NCBI GenBank assembly: GCA_964614095.1
Contig: CAZTJO010000004.1
Span: 1 to 64,000, forward strand
Source of the DNA: CAZWKX01 sp964614095
GTDB taxonomy: Bacteria; Actinomycetota; Acidimicrobiia; Spongiisociales; UBA11373
Reading direction: 5' to 3'
DNA length: 64,000 nucleotides
This document shows, in pieces, positions 49,801 to 58,636 of the stretch. The stretch's first letter is position 1; every line of letters begins with the position of its first letter. Both the position numbers and the translations under genes were made by a program. Below the pieces are notes generated by a model. It was not told the DNA's origin. It ran no database searches and was given only the letters and a program-made list of their open reading frames with translations.

Positions 49801-51725
49801 CTAGGGGATCTCGCAGCTCAGATTGGTGGCGGCGTTCTGGCAAGTATCGGTGCCCGGGCCTCCGAGGTTGTTGTCGGAGGAGCCGGTACCCGCATCGAGT
49901 GTGTCGTTGCCGGAGCCGCCGAAGAGGCAGTCGTCGCCTCCCTGGCCGTAGACGGTGTCGTCTCCACTCTTGGCGAAGAGGGCGTCGTTGCCGCGGCCGC
50001 CGTAGATGATGTCATCGCCCCTCTGGCCGAAGACAATGTCGTCGCCTTTCTGGCCGTAGATGGTGTCGTTTCCTTTGTGGCCGTAGATGGTGTCGTTGCC
50101 CCTCCCGGCGAAGATCAGATCGGCGTGGATACCACCGTGGATGAAATCACTGCCGATACCGCCGAAGAGGGTGTCGCGCCCGGATTCGCCGTAGAGGGTG
50201 TCGTGTCCATCACCCCCCGAGATGACGTCCGCCCCAAAGCCTCCGAAGATGTGATCCTCTCCGGGGCCGCCGTAGACGGTGTCGTTGCCGTCACCGGCGC
50301 AGATAATGTCGTTGCCGTCACCCCCGTAGATGGTGTCGCGGCGACCCCAGCTGACGATCACATCGTCGCCCGGTGTGCCGTAGATGACATCTCCGTGTTC
50401 GGTGCCTTCCAGAGTGGCGGGCCGGCCGTCACACAGTGGTACGGGGAGCCCGCCCAACGTCACTCCCAGACTGCTGTTGGTGTCAGCGGAGACGTTGGAG
50501 CAGGTGAAACCGCCGGCGCCGTCACCGAGGCAGAGGCGATTGGCTCCGGCGTTGGAGAAGACGGCGTCGGGGTTGCTGTTGCGGTCCACGAGCCCCAGTG
50601 CAACGTCCTGAGTGTTGTTGCCGTCGGCGGAGACGTTGGCGCAGGTGAAGCCGCCGGCGCCGTCGCCCAGGCAGACCCGATTGGCGCTGCCGTTGTTGGC
50701 GAACACGACATCGAGGTAGCCGTCCCCATTGATGTAGCCGGCCGCTGCTCCGTATGTGTTGTTGGTGTCGGCGGAGACGTTGGCGCAGGTGAAGCCGCCG
50801 GCGCCGTCGCCCAGGCAGACCCGATTGGCGCTGCCGTTGTTGGCGAACACGACATCGAGGTAGCCGTCCCCATTGATGTAGCCGGCCGCTGCTCCGTATG
50901 TGTTGTTGGTGTCGGCGGAGACGTTGGCGCAGGTGAAGCCGCCGGCGCCGTTGCCCAGGCAGATCCGATTGGCGCTGCCGTTGTTGGCGAACACGACATC
51001 GAGGTAGCCGTCCCCATTGATGTAGCCGGCCGCTGCTCCGTATGTGTTGTTGGTGTCGGCGGAGACGTTGGCGCAGGTGAAGCCGCCGGCGCCGTTGCCC
51101 AGGCAGATCCGATTGGCGCTGCCGTTGTTGGCGAACACGATATCGAGGTAGCCGTCGGCGTCCACATGGCCGAGCACGACGTCCCTCGTGTCGTTGGTAT
51201 CGGCGNNNNNNNNNNNNNNNNNNNNNNNNNNNNNNNNNNNNNNNNNNNNNNNNNNNNNNNNNNNNNNNNNNNNNNNNNNNNNNNNNNNNNNNNNNNNNNN
51301 NNNNNGCCGTCGGCGTCCACATGGCCGAGCACGACGTCCCTCGTGTCGTTGGTATCGGCGGAGACGTTGGCGCAGGTGAAGCCACCGGCGCCGTCACCGA
51401 GGCACACTCGGTTGGCTTGCCCGGAATTGGAGAAGACTGCGTCGCGATTGCCGTCGCCGTTCACATCGCCCAGGGCCACCTGCTCACTGTTGTTGGTGTC
51501 GGCGGAGACGCTGGAGCAGCTGAAACCGCCAGCCTGGTCGCCAAGGCAGACCTGGTTTGCCTGGCCCGAGTCGGCAAAGACGGCATTGAGGTTGTAGGGA
51601 GGCAGACCACAATCAGGCTGGCCGGGAAAAGCACCTGAAGGGTCGGTAGCTGCAGCGGCCGGCAGAACCGACAGTCCGGCGAGATGGGCAACAACAGCTA
51701 GAGGGAGCAAGCGCTTGAGAGTCAT
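49801..51725 (-). CDS. Secreted FG-GAP/RTX repeat protein, interrupted by a scaffold gap
   Basis: With the gap collapsed the gene encodes 589 residues. A signal peptide (LLPLAVVAHLAGLSVLPAAA) leads to a run of about eight 48-residue FG-GAP-like repeats, each with a calcium-type loop (GYINGDGYLDVVFANNG) and the CLGDGAGGFTC disulfide-type segment. From about residue 385 there are RTX-like GGxGxD nonapeptides (GGDGNDIICAGDGNDTVYGG). The combination suggests a calcium-stabilised, propeller-like surface or secreted adhesin; Sec export rather than type I export is implied. Central copies are nearly identical in DNA. The 55-base overlap at 51151-51205/51306-51360 restores both the frame and the 144-base register. 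Confidence 0.85.
50635..51360. repeat. 144-base tandem repeat within the FG-GAP gene
   Basis: The marker GTTGGCGCAGGTGAAGCC starts at 50635, 50779, 50923, 51067 and 51366. The first four spacings are exactly 144 bases. The last becomes 144 once the N run and one 55-base flank are removed. Copies differ by only a few bases, which points to recent duplication or gene conversion and explains the assembly break. Confidence 0.9.
51206..51305. other. Scaffold gap of 100 N with duplicated 55-base flanks
   Basis: The 55 bases at 51151-51205 equal those at 51306-51360. Because the gap lies in a tandem array, extra 144-base units could still be missing even though the collapsed frame is intact. Confidence 0.93.
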
Positions 51726-51967
51726 GAGTTCCTTCCTGGCCTATGCAGAGCAAGCAGAGGTGATGCCAGGCGCGTTTTTGTCCAATCACCAGTGACGCCA
51801 TACCTGCTATCGGCACGTGCACCGACAGAGATGAATATAAACCCGTCCGCATATTGTGGGAGGGCTTTGGGTGCAGAATGTGTGGGGGCCGGGGGCGTCC
51901 GTTCGATCGTGGCGTTGCCGGGACGCGGCAACGCGCCACCCACGCTCTCAATCAGAGATTCTGGCTG

Positions 51968-53269
51968 CTACGCGACGTAATCGAGGAAGGGCCCGGTCTC
52001 TTCTGCCGGGATTCGCGCCGTGATACGAATACCCGCCTCTTCGTGGCTCTCGGTGAGCACCGCGCCAATGCGATGCAGCGCCGCGGCGAGGTTGGAGCGA
52101 TCGTGAGGCAGGAGAAGATCGAGGTCTACGGTCGGCGGCGTGAGCATCTGGTCCACGGCAGCAATCAGGCCGGCAAGCCCGGTGCTCTTGAGCGCAGAGG
52201 TGGCCACGGCGTCGGGGTGGAGGGCCAGCAGGCGCTTCACCACCGCTGCCGGCGCGGCGTCGGTCTTGTTGATGACGAGAAGCTCGGCGCGGCCCCTGCC
52301 TCCGATCTCGGCGAGTGTCGAATGTACCGCAGCGATCTGCAGGTCCGGCTGCGGGGCGGCGGCGTCGACCACGTGGAGCAGCAGATCGGTGGCCACCGCC
52401 TCCTCCAACGTGGAGCGGAACGCCTCAACGAGTTCGTGGGGGAGGTCGCGCACGAACCCGACGGTGTCCGCAAGCAGAGTGGTGCGTCCGGACGGCAGCT
52501 GGAGCCGGCGCACCGTGGCGTCGAGGGTCGAGAAGAGACGGTCCTCCACGTGCACCTCGGCACCGGTGAGGCGGTTGAGCAGGCTTGATTTGCCCGAGTT
52601 CGTGTAACCGATAAGGGCGATGGTGGGCAAGCCCGAGCGGCGGCGGGCCTTCTGCTGCGCGGCCCTGATGGTGCGCATCCCGGCGATCTGCCGCTCCAGT
52701 GCCGAGATCCGCCGCTGAACGCGGCGCCGATCGGTCTCCAGCTGGGTCTCTCCCGGCCCGCGGGTGCCGATGCCGCCGGCAAGGCGGCTCATCTCGATTC
52801 CCCGTCCCCGCAGTCGAGGGAGCCGGTAGCGGAGCAGGGCCAGCTCCACCTGGGCCATGCCCTCTCGACTGGAGGCGTGCTGGGCGAAGATGTCGAGTAT
52901 CAGGCCCACCCGATCGACGATGTCGCAGCCGAAGATCTCCTGAAGATTCCGCTGCTGCACGGGGGTCAGCTCGCCGTCGAAGACGACGACATCAATGTCG
53001 AGCTGTTGACTCCAGGCGGCCAGCTCTGCCGCCTTTCCTTTCCCCAGGTAGGTGGCCGGGTCGGGTGCGGGGCGCTGCTGCAGGATTCGATCGACTGCAT
53101 CCGAGCCGGCGGTGTCGGTGAGGCGGGCCAACTCCTCGATTGATACCTGGGCATCCTGCGGGTCGCGGCCGTGAACGCCGACGAGCAGGGCACGCTGGCG
53201 CCGCACCTCGAGGTCGGTGACGGTGGCGGTGAGGCGGCGTCGTTCTCGTCGTATGTGACGTTCGGCCAT
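51968..53269 (-). CDS. hflX: GTPase HflX
   Basis: The 433-residue ribosome-splitting GTPase has the N-terminal HflX domain (DPATYLGKGKAAEL, FDGELTPVQQRNLQE, the RGPGETQLETDRRRVQRRI signature). The G domain follows, with G1 GYTNSGKSSLL, G3 DTVGFVRDLPHELVEAF and G4 NKTD, and a short C-terminal domain ends the protein. It rescues stalled ribosomes under stress. The ATG at 53269 is chosen over longer frames because those would run through the tRNA gene 32 bases upstream. It is followed on the same strand by the FG-GAP gene after 242 bases; that interval has AT-rich promoter-like sequence (GATGAATATAAACC) near 51830. Confidence 0.94.
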   Translation of the reverse strand: MAERHIRRERRRLTATVTDLEVRRQRALLVGVHGRDPQDAQVSIEELARLTDTAGSDAVDRILQQRPAPDPATYLGKGKAAELAAWSQQLDIDVVVFDGELTPVQQRNLQEIFGCDIVDRVGLILDIFAQHASSREGMAQVELALLRYRLPRLRGRGIEMSRLAGGIGTRGPGETQLETDRRRVQRRISALERQIAGMRTIRAAQQKARRRSGLPTIALIGYTNSGKSSLLNRLTGAEVHVEDRLFSTLDATVRRLQLPSGRTTLLADTVGFVRDLPHELVEAFRSTLEEAVATDLLLHVVDAAAPQPDLQIAAVHSTLAEIGGRGRAELLVINKTDAAPAAVVKRLLALHPDAVATSALKSTGLAGLIAAVDQMLTPPTVDLDLLLPHDRSNLAAALHRIGAVLTESHEEAGIRITARIPAEETGPFLDYVA

Positions 53270-53301
53270 GACGGCATGAAAGCACAGCCCCGGACCGAAC
53301 T

Positions 53302-53396
53302 TGGCGGAGGCGGACGGGAATCGAACCCGCCGGGGACCTTTCGACCCCCCACCGGTTTTGAAGACCGGGGAGCCCACCAGGCGCTCGGACGCCTCC
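53302..53396 (-). tRNA. selC: tRNA-Sec (anticodon UCA)
   Basis: The minus strand folds as a long selenocysteine tRNA of 95 bases including an encoded CCA. The acceptor stem is GGAGGCG with CGCCTCC, followed by discriminator G and CCA. The anticodon arm is CCGGT-CTTCAAA-ACCGG, with UCA at 53361-53359. A long variable arm (GGGG...CCCC around TCGAAAGG) and a T arm with GGGTTCGATTCCC complete it. UCA reads UGA codons, so the cell inserts selenocysteine. The eighth acceptor pair is a T-C mismatch. Secondary structure resembles the E. coli selC gene; selA, selB and selD are outside the window. Confidence 0.93.
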
Positions 53397-53587
53397 ACTG
53401 CCTACGGTACCGCGGTATTCGGCAAACCGGCCGCCGCGTCCTGAAGGCTAGTTTCGCCGGAGTGCCGGCGGCCGGGTTCACCGGCGCCGGCCGCGCCGAA
53501 TCCGGTGTCAGTTGGCGACCTCACCAAGCGGGCAGTGCTGCTGCCGGTTAGGGTGCAGTCACGGATCGCATCCGCTCCGGAGGAACT

Positions 53588-54408
53588 GTGTGTTTTTCGG
53601 CGGAGGCCGACCTGGTGGGCGGGATCGTGATCAGCGGGGCTGGCGTCGACGCGCTCCGCCATCTGCGTGATCGAAACGACATTCCGCTGGCGGTTCTGCC
53701 GCTGGTCTTCGGCGTTCATCAGATCATCGAGGCGTTCAATTGGTGGGGGCTGGATGGCCGCGTGCCCGAAGGTGTGGGCACCGTCGCCCTGTGGGCCTAC
53801 CTGGTAATCGCACTCGGGGTGTTGCCGGTTCTGGTGCCTGGGGCGGTCTATGCGATCGAGCCCGACCTGCGACGGCGAAGACTTGTGATCCCGTTTGGTG
53901 TGGTGGGGGTGGTGGTGGCGGCGGTGCTCATGACGGAGATGGTCTCGGGACCGGTGGGCGCCGAGGTGGCTCACCGCTACATCGACTACAGCGTGGACCT
54001 CGGCTACGGAGGTCAGATCACTGCGTTGTATGTCGTGGCCACCTGTGGTCCGCTGCTGATGTCCAGCAGGCGGAGCCTTGTGGTTTTTGGGTTATTGAAC
54101 CTGGCCGCGGTGGTGACNNNNNNNNNNNNNNNNNNNNNNNNNNNNNNNNNNNNNNNNNNNNNNNNNNNNNNNNNNNNNNNNNNNNNNNNNNNNNNNNNNN
54201 NNNNNNNNNNNNNNNNNCCAGCAGGCGGAGCCTTGTGGTTTTTGGGTTATTGAACCTGGCCGCGGTGGTGACACTGGCGCTGCTGCTCTCCAATGGTGTT
54301 GTCTCCCTGTGGTGCGCTTGGGCTGCGGTTATCAGCCTGATGATCGTTATCCACCTGCGTTCGATGTCCAGCCGGCAGGAAGAGCCGAGCGCAATCATCG
54401 AAGGCTGA
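53588..54408 (+). CDS. DUF6629-like membrane protein, interrupted by a scaffold gap
   Basis: With the 100 N and one 55-base copy removed, the gene encodes 221 residues in one frame. It starts CFSAEADLVGGIVISGAGVD after a GTG with GGAGGAACT directly upstream and has six to seven membrane helices, with LPLVFGVHQIIEAFNWWGLDG and YAIEPDLRRRRL in the loops. This pattern matches the uncharacterised DUF6629 family; a Cys-Phe-Ser start and the HQ..EA..W motif are its hallmarks. The function is unknown. It diverges from tRNA-Sec. Confidence 0.8.
54118..54217. other. Scaffold gap of 100 N with duplicated 55-base flanks
   Basis: The 55 bases at 54063-54117 are repeated at 54218-54272. Removing 155 bases restores the frame of the DUF6629-like gene. 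Confidence 0.95.
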
Positions 54409-54530
54409 GGCCTGTCGGGATCGAAATGAGCGGGTGCCGGTGAATCCGACTTCGTCCCGGCTGCTCGTTGCGGGATAATTGGAGCGGGTGACAAGCGGCC
54501 GGCTCCAACGTGGCCGTGGAAAGGTCTGTA

Positions 54531-55094
54531 ATGGGACGGCGTTTGGCGGCGTGGGCGCTGTGCCTCGTCGGGTGGCGGGTGGAGGGGGAGACCCCTGTGC
54601 AGCCCAAGCTGGTTGTCATCGTCGCGCCGCATACCTCAAACCGGGACTTCGTGCCGGGATTGCTGGCGGGCTGGGCTCTCGGCCTGAAGCTCTCCTGGAT
54701 CGGGAAACACACTCTCTTCCGCTGGCCCTATGGGTGGTTCATGCGCTGGATCGGGGGCATTCCGGTGCGGCGTGATATGAGCCAGGGGGTCGTCGAGCAG
54801 ATGGTTTCCGTTTTCGACGCCTCTGAGAAGCTCGCTCTGGTTTTGGCTCCCGAAGGAACCCGAAGGCCGCTTCCCTACTGGCGATCCGGCTTTTACCACA
54901 TCGCCGTTGAGGCCGGAGTCCCCATAGGACTGGGGTTCATCAACGGCGCCGAGAAGCTAATCGGATTGGGGCCGATCCTGACACCGTCCGGGAACATCCG
55001 GTCCGACATGGACAAGATCCGCGCCTTCTACTCGGGAATTCTGGGGATCCGCCCCGAAAACGCCAGCGAAGTGCGACTACGGGATGAGGATTGA
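54531..55094 (+). CDS. PlsC-like acyltransferase
   Basis: The 187-residue protein has the glycerolipid acyltransferase motifs: block I PHTSNRDFV (HxxxxD), block II IGGIPVRRD and block III LAPEGTRR. It most resembles short 1-acylglycerol-phosphate acyltransferase-like proteins without a long membrane region, so an acyl-CoA/ACP-dependent acylation of a polar lipid is likely. The ATG at 54531 is preferred because GGAAAGG lies eight bases upstream; a GTG at 54510 would add seven residues. Confidence 0.85.
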   Translation: MGRRLAAWALCLVGWRVEGETPVQPKLVVIVAPHTSNRDFVPGLLAGWALGLKLSWIGKHTLFRWPYGWFMRWIGGIPVRRDMSQGVVEQMVSVFDASEKLALVLAPEGTRRPLPYWRSGFYHIAVEAGVPIGLGFINGAEKLIGLGPILTPSGNIRSDMDKIRAFYSGILGIRPENASEVRLRDED

Positions 55095-55204
55095 GCCACT
55101 GGGTGCGGAGACGAAGGACACTGCGCAGCAAAGTGATTTAACACTACTCGCATAGTAACAACGCCCTCCATAGACTCTCTCGCCTCACACCGGAGGGGTA
55201 GAGA

Positions 55205-56101
55205 ATGCGAGTGGCCGCACTACCACGTTCGAGGTATTTGGCCGCCTTGTTGTTGTCGGCAGCGCTGGTGATGACAATCGGCGGCGTCGCCCTGGCCCAG
55301 GCGGCCGGGGTCACACCCGGTTCAGGCCCGGTGGGGTCCGATGTGACGATCTTTGGTTCGGGGTTTGATCCGGGGGAGATGGTGACGGTTGAGTTCGGTG
55401 GCTGGACGATTGCCATCGGCTACGCCGACGACAATGGTGATTTCAATCTGCTCGGCACAATTCCCGAAATGCCGTTGGGTGAGCACCCAATGGACGTCAA
55501 CGGTGAATTCAACTTCGCCGATTTGACCTTCGAGGTGACCGAACCGTTGCCGACCACCACCGTCCCGCCAGAGACCACGGTGCCTGCGAGTGGCGGGGAA
55601 TCAGACACGACGGTTTCGGATATGACCGTTCCCGAGATCATGGTATCGGAGACCACATTGTCCAACACCACGATGTCGGGCACCACCGTGCCGGCAGCGA
55701 TTGAGGAGGACGCCGCGGTCTCGACCACCGAAGGGAGCAGCTTCCCCTGGTGTCTGTTGATCTTGGTGCTAGTGGCGTTGGCTCTGCTGGGCGGCGGGTT
55801 CGCTTGGGCCGCGCTCCGCAGGGGTGGAGTGGCCAAGGGAGGCAGCTTCACCGACGATCAGGGTATCGAGTGGTTCTACTGCGCGGCTCGGGCTTGCCGA
55901 ATCGAAAAGAAGTCGGTTACCGACACCGACGGCCGACGCGTGCTGATTCGCGTCGTCCCCCGAGGCGACGCATGCGCGGGATGCCAGTGCGTGCTGTTCG
56001 AGAACGTGGCCGGTCCGCCCAAGTTGCTGGACGAGGACGGCGGCTGGGTCACCAAGAGGGGCGGCGCAGAGTATTCGGCTCGCTGTGTGCGCAGGGCCTA
56101 G
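55205..56101 (+). CDS. Secreted surface protein: IPT-like domain, Thr/Val linker, membrane anchor, Cys-rich cytoplasmic tail
   Basis: The 298-residue protein has a signal peptide (YLAALLLSAALVMTIGGVALA) and an IPT-like domain with VTPGSGPVGSDVTIFGSGFD plus PGEMVTVEF. A linker of imperfect TTVPxxxVSETT repeats follows, then a membrane helix (WCLLILVLVALALLGGGFAW). It ends in an intracellular part of about 90 residues with six Cys, including GDACAGCQCVLF. That tail is unlike the paralogue at 21192-22055, which stops after the helix; it could bind metal or form disulfides if the topology is the reverse. GGAGGGG lies nine bases before the ATG. Confidence 0.72.
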   Translation: MRVAALPRSRYLAALLLSAALVMTIGGVALAQAAGVTPGSGPVGSDVTIFGSGFDPGEMVTVEFGGWTIAIGYADDNGDFNLLGTIPEMPLGEHPMDVNGEFNFADLTFEVTEPLPTTTVPPETTVPASGGESDTTVSDMTVPEIMVSETTLSNTTMSGTTVPAAIEEDAAVSTTEGSSFPWCLLILVLVALALLGGGFAWAALRRGGVAKGGSFTDDQGIEWFYCAARACRIEKKSVTDTDGRRVLIRVVPRGDACAGCQCVLFENVAGPPKLLDEDGGWVTKRGGAEYSARCVRRA

Positions 56102-56181
56102 CACGCCTCCAGACAAATGGCGATGGGCGGCCCGGCAGGTGCGGGTCGCCCAAGGCCCCGGCGATTAGCGGTTTCGACGCC

Positions 56182-57537
56182 CTAGGACGCTTCGACGGTG
56201 AGCTTGCCCAGCGCTTGGTGGGCGGCATTGATCAGCGGGTGCACCGTCGGTGCCGCAGTCAGCAGCGGATGGGTGGCTATCTGCATCATGTCCAGCTCTC
56301 GCACGTTGATCTTCTTCTGGATTCCCAGGGCGATCACGTTGATCAGCTCGCCGACCGAATCGCCACCTTTGACCTGGCCGCCGAGCAGGATGCCCGAGGT
56401 GTCGGCGAAGAGCAGCTTCACCTGCATTTCGCTGGCGCCTGCTAGGGAGCCCGGATGGCGGTCCGGCGCGGTGGCGACCCCTTCCACGTAGCGGAATCCC
56501 TCTTGCTCACAGGTGCGCGCGGTGAGCCCCGCACTGGCGAAAGCGACACCGCCGAAGCGTGTGGAGAATGCTGCGATGGTGCCCTGAATCTGGCGCAGCA
56601 CGCGTATTTCGTAGAGGTTGCTGCCGGCGATGCGGGCTTCGGCGGTGGCCGTTGAGGCCAGCCAGACCGGGACTTCCCGGCGAGTGAAGAAATCACGCTT
56701 CACCGCGCAATCGCCTACGGCGAAAACGGCGGGCACGCTGGTCTTCATGTAGGCATCTACCCAGATCGATCCGCCGTCGGTAATACGCAAGCCGGCGGCC
56801 TTGGCCAGAGACACGTTCGGCTTGCCTCCAACACCGACCAGAACCATGTCCGCGGGCATCTCCTCGCCGTCGGCCGGTGTGACCGAAGAGACCGCGGCGT
56901 TGCCGTTGATCGAGACTGCCCGGGTGTCGGTATGGACTATCACGCCCGCGTCCTGGAGAATCTGTTGGGCCAGATCGCAGAACTCGTCGTCGAAGGCGGT
57001 CTGCAACAGCTTTGGCATCATCTCGATCACGTGTACTTCGGCGTCACCTCCGCGCGCCAGCTCATCGGCAAACTCGGCCCCGATGAAGCCACCTCCCAGT
57101 ATGACCACACGCTTGGATTCCCGGGCCTTGGCGCGCAGAGCGGTCATGGCGGAGAGGCTCTTCTCGATGGTGAAGACGCCGGGCAGGTCGGTGCCTTCTA
57201 TTGGGGGCGTCGAGGGCAGGGTCCCGCTGGCGAGCACGAGGCGGTCGTAGGTGATCGTGTCTCCGGAATCCAGCTTCACAACACGGGAATCCGGGTCGAA
57301 AGCAGAGGCTCGGTCGACGATGATCTCGACGCCGGCTTTCTCCAGCGGCACATTGCTCATCCGGTTCTGCTCGGGATCATCCATGGAGTGGATCATGTAG
57401 GGAATGGCACAAGGGATGGCTCCATCACCGATCTCCTTGACCATGCAGATCGTCTTCTCGGGATGCATGGTTTTGGCCGTGAGGGCGGTTATGACGCCTG
57501 CGGGGCCGCCGCCGATGATCACCGTGTCTTTCTTCAT
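56182..57537 (-). CDS. CoA-disulfide-reductase-like FAD/NAD(P) oxidoreductase
   Basis: The 451-residue flavoprotein belongs to the class that uses a single active Cys (CoADR, Nox, NADH peroxidase). It shows FAD motif VIIGGGPAGVITAL, the redox Cys43 in GAIPCAIPYMIHS, NAD motif RVVILGGGFIGAEFADELA, FAVGDCAVKRDFF and a dimerisation domain. The Cys context IPCAIPY matches the CGLPY position of the family in a variant form. It may reduce CoA disulfide, per- or polysulfide, or oxygen. The start is the ATG before KKDTVIIGG, with AAGAAAGAG upstream. Confidence 0.85.
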   Translation of the reverse strand: MKKDTVIIGGGPAGVITALTAKTMHPEKTICMVKEIGDGAIPCAIPYMIHSMDDPEQNRMSNVPLEKAGVEIIVDRASAFDPDSRVVKLDSGDTITYDRLVLASGTLPSTPPIEGTDLPGVFTIEKSLSAMTALRAKARESKRVVILGGGFIGAEFADELARGGDAEVHVIEMMPKLLQTAFDDEFCDLAQQILQDAGVIVHTDTRAVSINGNAAVSSVTPADGEEMPADMVLVGVGGKPNVSLAKAAGLRITDGGSIWVDAYMKTSVPAVFAVGDCAVKRDFFTRREVPVWLASTATAEARIAGSNLYEIRVLRQIQGTIAAFSTRFGGVAFASAGLTARTCEQEGFRYVEGVATAPDRHPGSLAGASEMQVKLLFADTSGILLGGQVKGGDSVGELINVIALGIQKKINVRELDMMQIATHPLLTAAPTVHPLINAAHQALGKLTVEAS

Positions 57538-57821
57538 GCGCGAGTTCTCTTTCTTGTTTGCCTATGGAATCAGGGGAATCCTTGACCGCGGCGCGCCTCC
57601 GCCGGCGTGCCGCGGATCTTTGGAGTGTACGGCGCTGCGGTTGCTCCAAATCCGCCGCGGCAGGACTGGGCCGGGCGGCCTGGACAGGCCCGCCGACCGA
57701 CGCCTTGAGAGGAGGAGGCGGCGGGTTTTCGACACGGAGGCGTTGGGGCATCGGCCGCTGGCCTTGTGTACCGCAGACGGCGGGCCTGGACTACCTTGAC
57801 GGCAACCGACAGAGGATGACG

Positions 57822-58625
57822 ATGGCGGCCTCGGCCCTGGGGAATGAGCTGCGGGAGCGTCGGCGCGCTCTCGGCTTGACCCAGGCGAGGCTGGCCGACC
57901 TCGTCGGCGTTCGTCCCAGCGTCTTGGGCGGTTGGGAGCACGGCGAAGATCTGCCGTCGGCGCAGCAGGTGAAGGCTCTGTCCGAGATTCTGCTTCTGGA
58001 TCCCGAGGTGACCGCAACTTGGCTGGCGGTGGCGTCCACGCCTGCCCCTCCCGACCCGCCGGCGCCTCCTTCTTCTCGAATGGCCGCTCGAGGCCGGCCC
58101 GTCTCGGCCCGCATCCTCGGCGCCCTCGGTGCCGCCGATCCTTTTGGTGAGGTGGTGATCTTCGGCCCGCGGCAGGAGCGTCCTCCGTGGTGGCAGCGCC
58201 TGCTGGGCCCGCTGGCGCCGACGCGTTCTTCTTTGCCCGCGGGCAAGGCGGGCGCAAAGAAGCGAGGAGACCGGCGGCGCAGCTCGACTGTGGCCGAGGT
58301 CGCTCTTCTCGAATCGCACAGGTGGTTTGGAGCCGGCGACCGTTCCGATCGAGACCAGATGGCCTCCTTCCCGGAGCTGGGCTCCGGCATGTGGCCGCGG
58401 CCCTACTGGGAGGATCCCGAGGAGGCGCGGGTCTATCTGCTCCGCTGGATGGGCACGCTGGTCGTGCTCGGCGCGCTGGCGGTCGCTCTGGTCTGGGCCT
58501 TCATCCAGCTCGGCGTCGGCTGGGGAGCCTTCATTGATCTCTTCCGCGGGAAGGAGACCCCATCGGAGCTTGTTGATGCCGTCGGCGTGTTTGCGGTGCT
58601 CGCGAGCGGCCGGCGAAGGCGCTAG
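57822..58625 (+). CDS. XRE-type helix-turn-helix membrane protein
   Basis: The 267-residue protein begins with an XRE/Cro helix-turn-helix (GNELRERRRALGLTQARLAD followed by VRPSVLGGWEHGE). A Pro/Ala linker and a basic region come next, then a membrane helix near residues 212-236 (MGTLVVLGALAVALVWAFI) with a short outer tail. A cytoplasmic DNA-binding domain tied to the membrane resembles RodZ in plan, though no RodZ outer domain is present. The start has GAGG six bases upstream. The preceding 284 bases (57538-57821) contain no recognised feature apart from GC-rich inverted repeats. Confidence 0.68.
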   Translation: MAASALGNELRERRRALGLTQARLADLVGVRPSVLGGWEHGEDLPSAQQVKALSEILLLDPEVTATWLAVASTPAPPDPPAPPSSRMAARGRPVSARILGALGAADPFGEVVIFGPRQERPPWWQRLLGPLAPTRSSLPAGKAGAKKRGDRRRSSTVAEVALLESHRWFGAGDRSDRDQMASFPELGSGMWPRPYWEDPEEARVYLLRWMGTLVVLGALAVALVWAFIQLGVGWGAFIDLFRGKETPSELVDAVGVFAVLASGRRRR

Positions 58626-58636
58626 CGTCGCCGCTG

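Noticed and set aside
50635..51360. Possible CRISPR-like array
   Set aside because: The unit is 144 bases, in frame, without spacers, and codes for protein repeats; no cas genes are present.
50077..51597. Long plus-strand frame with repeated AVVGEHDIEVAVPIDVAG units
   Set aside because: It is the antisense of the 144-base FG-GAP repeats; the minus frame has a signal peptide and calcium-loop motifs.
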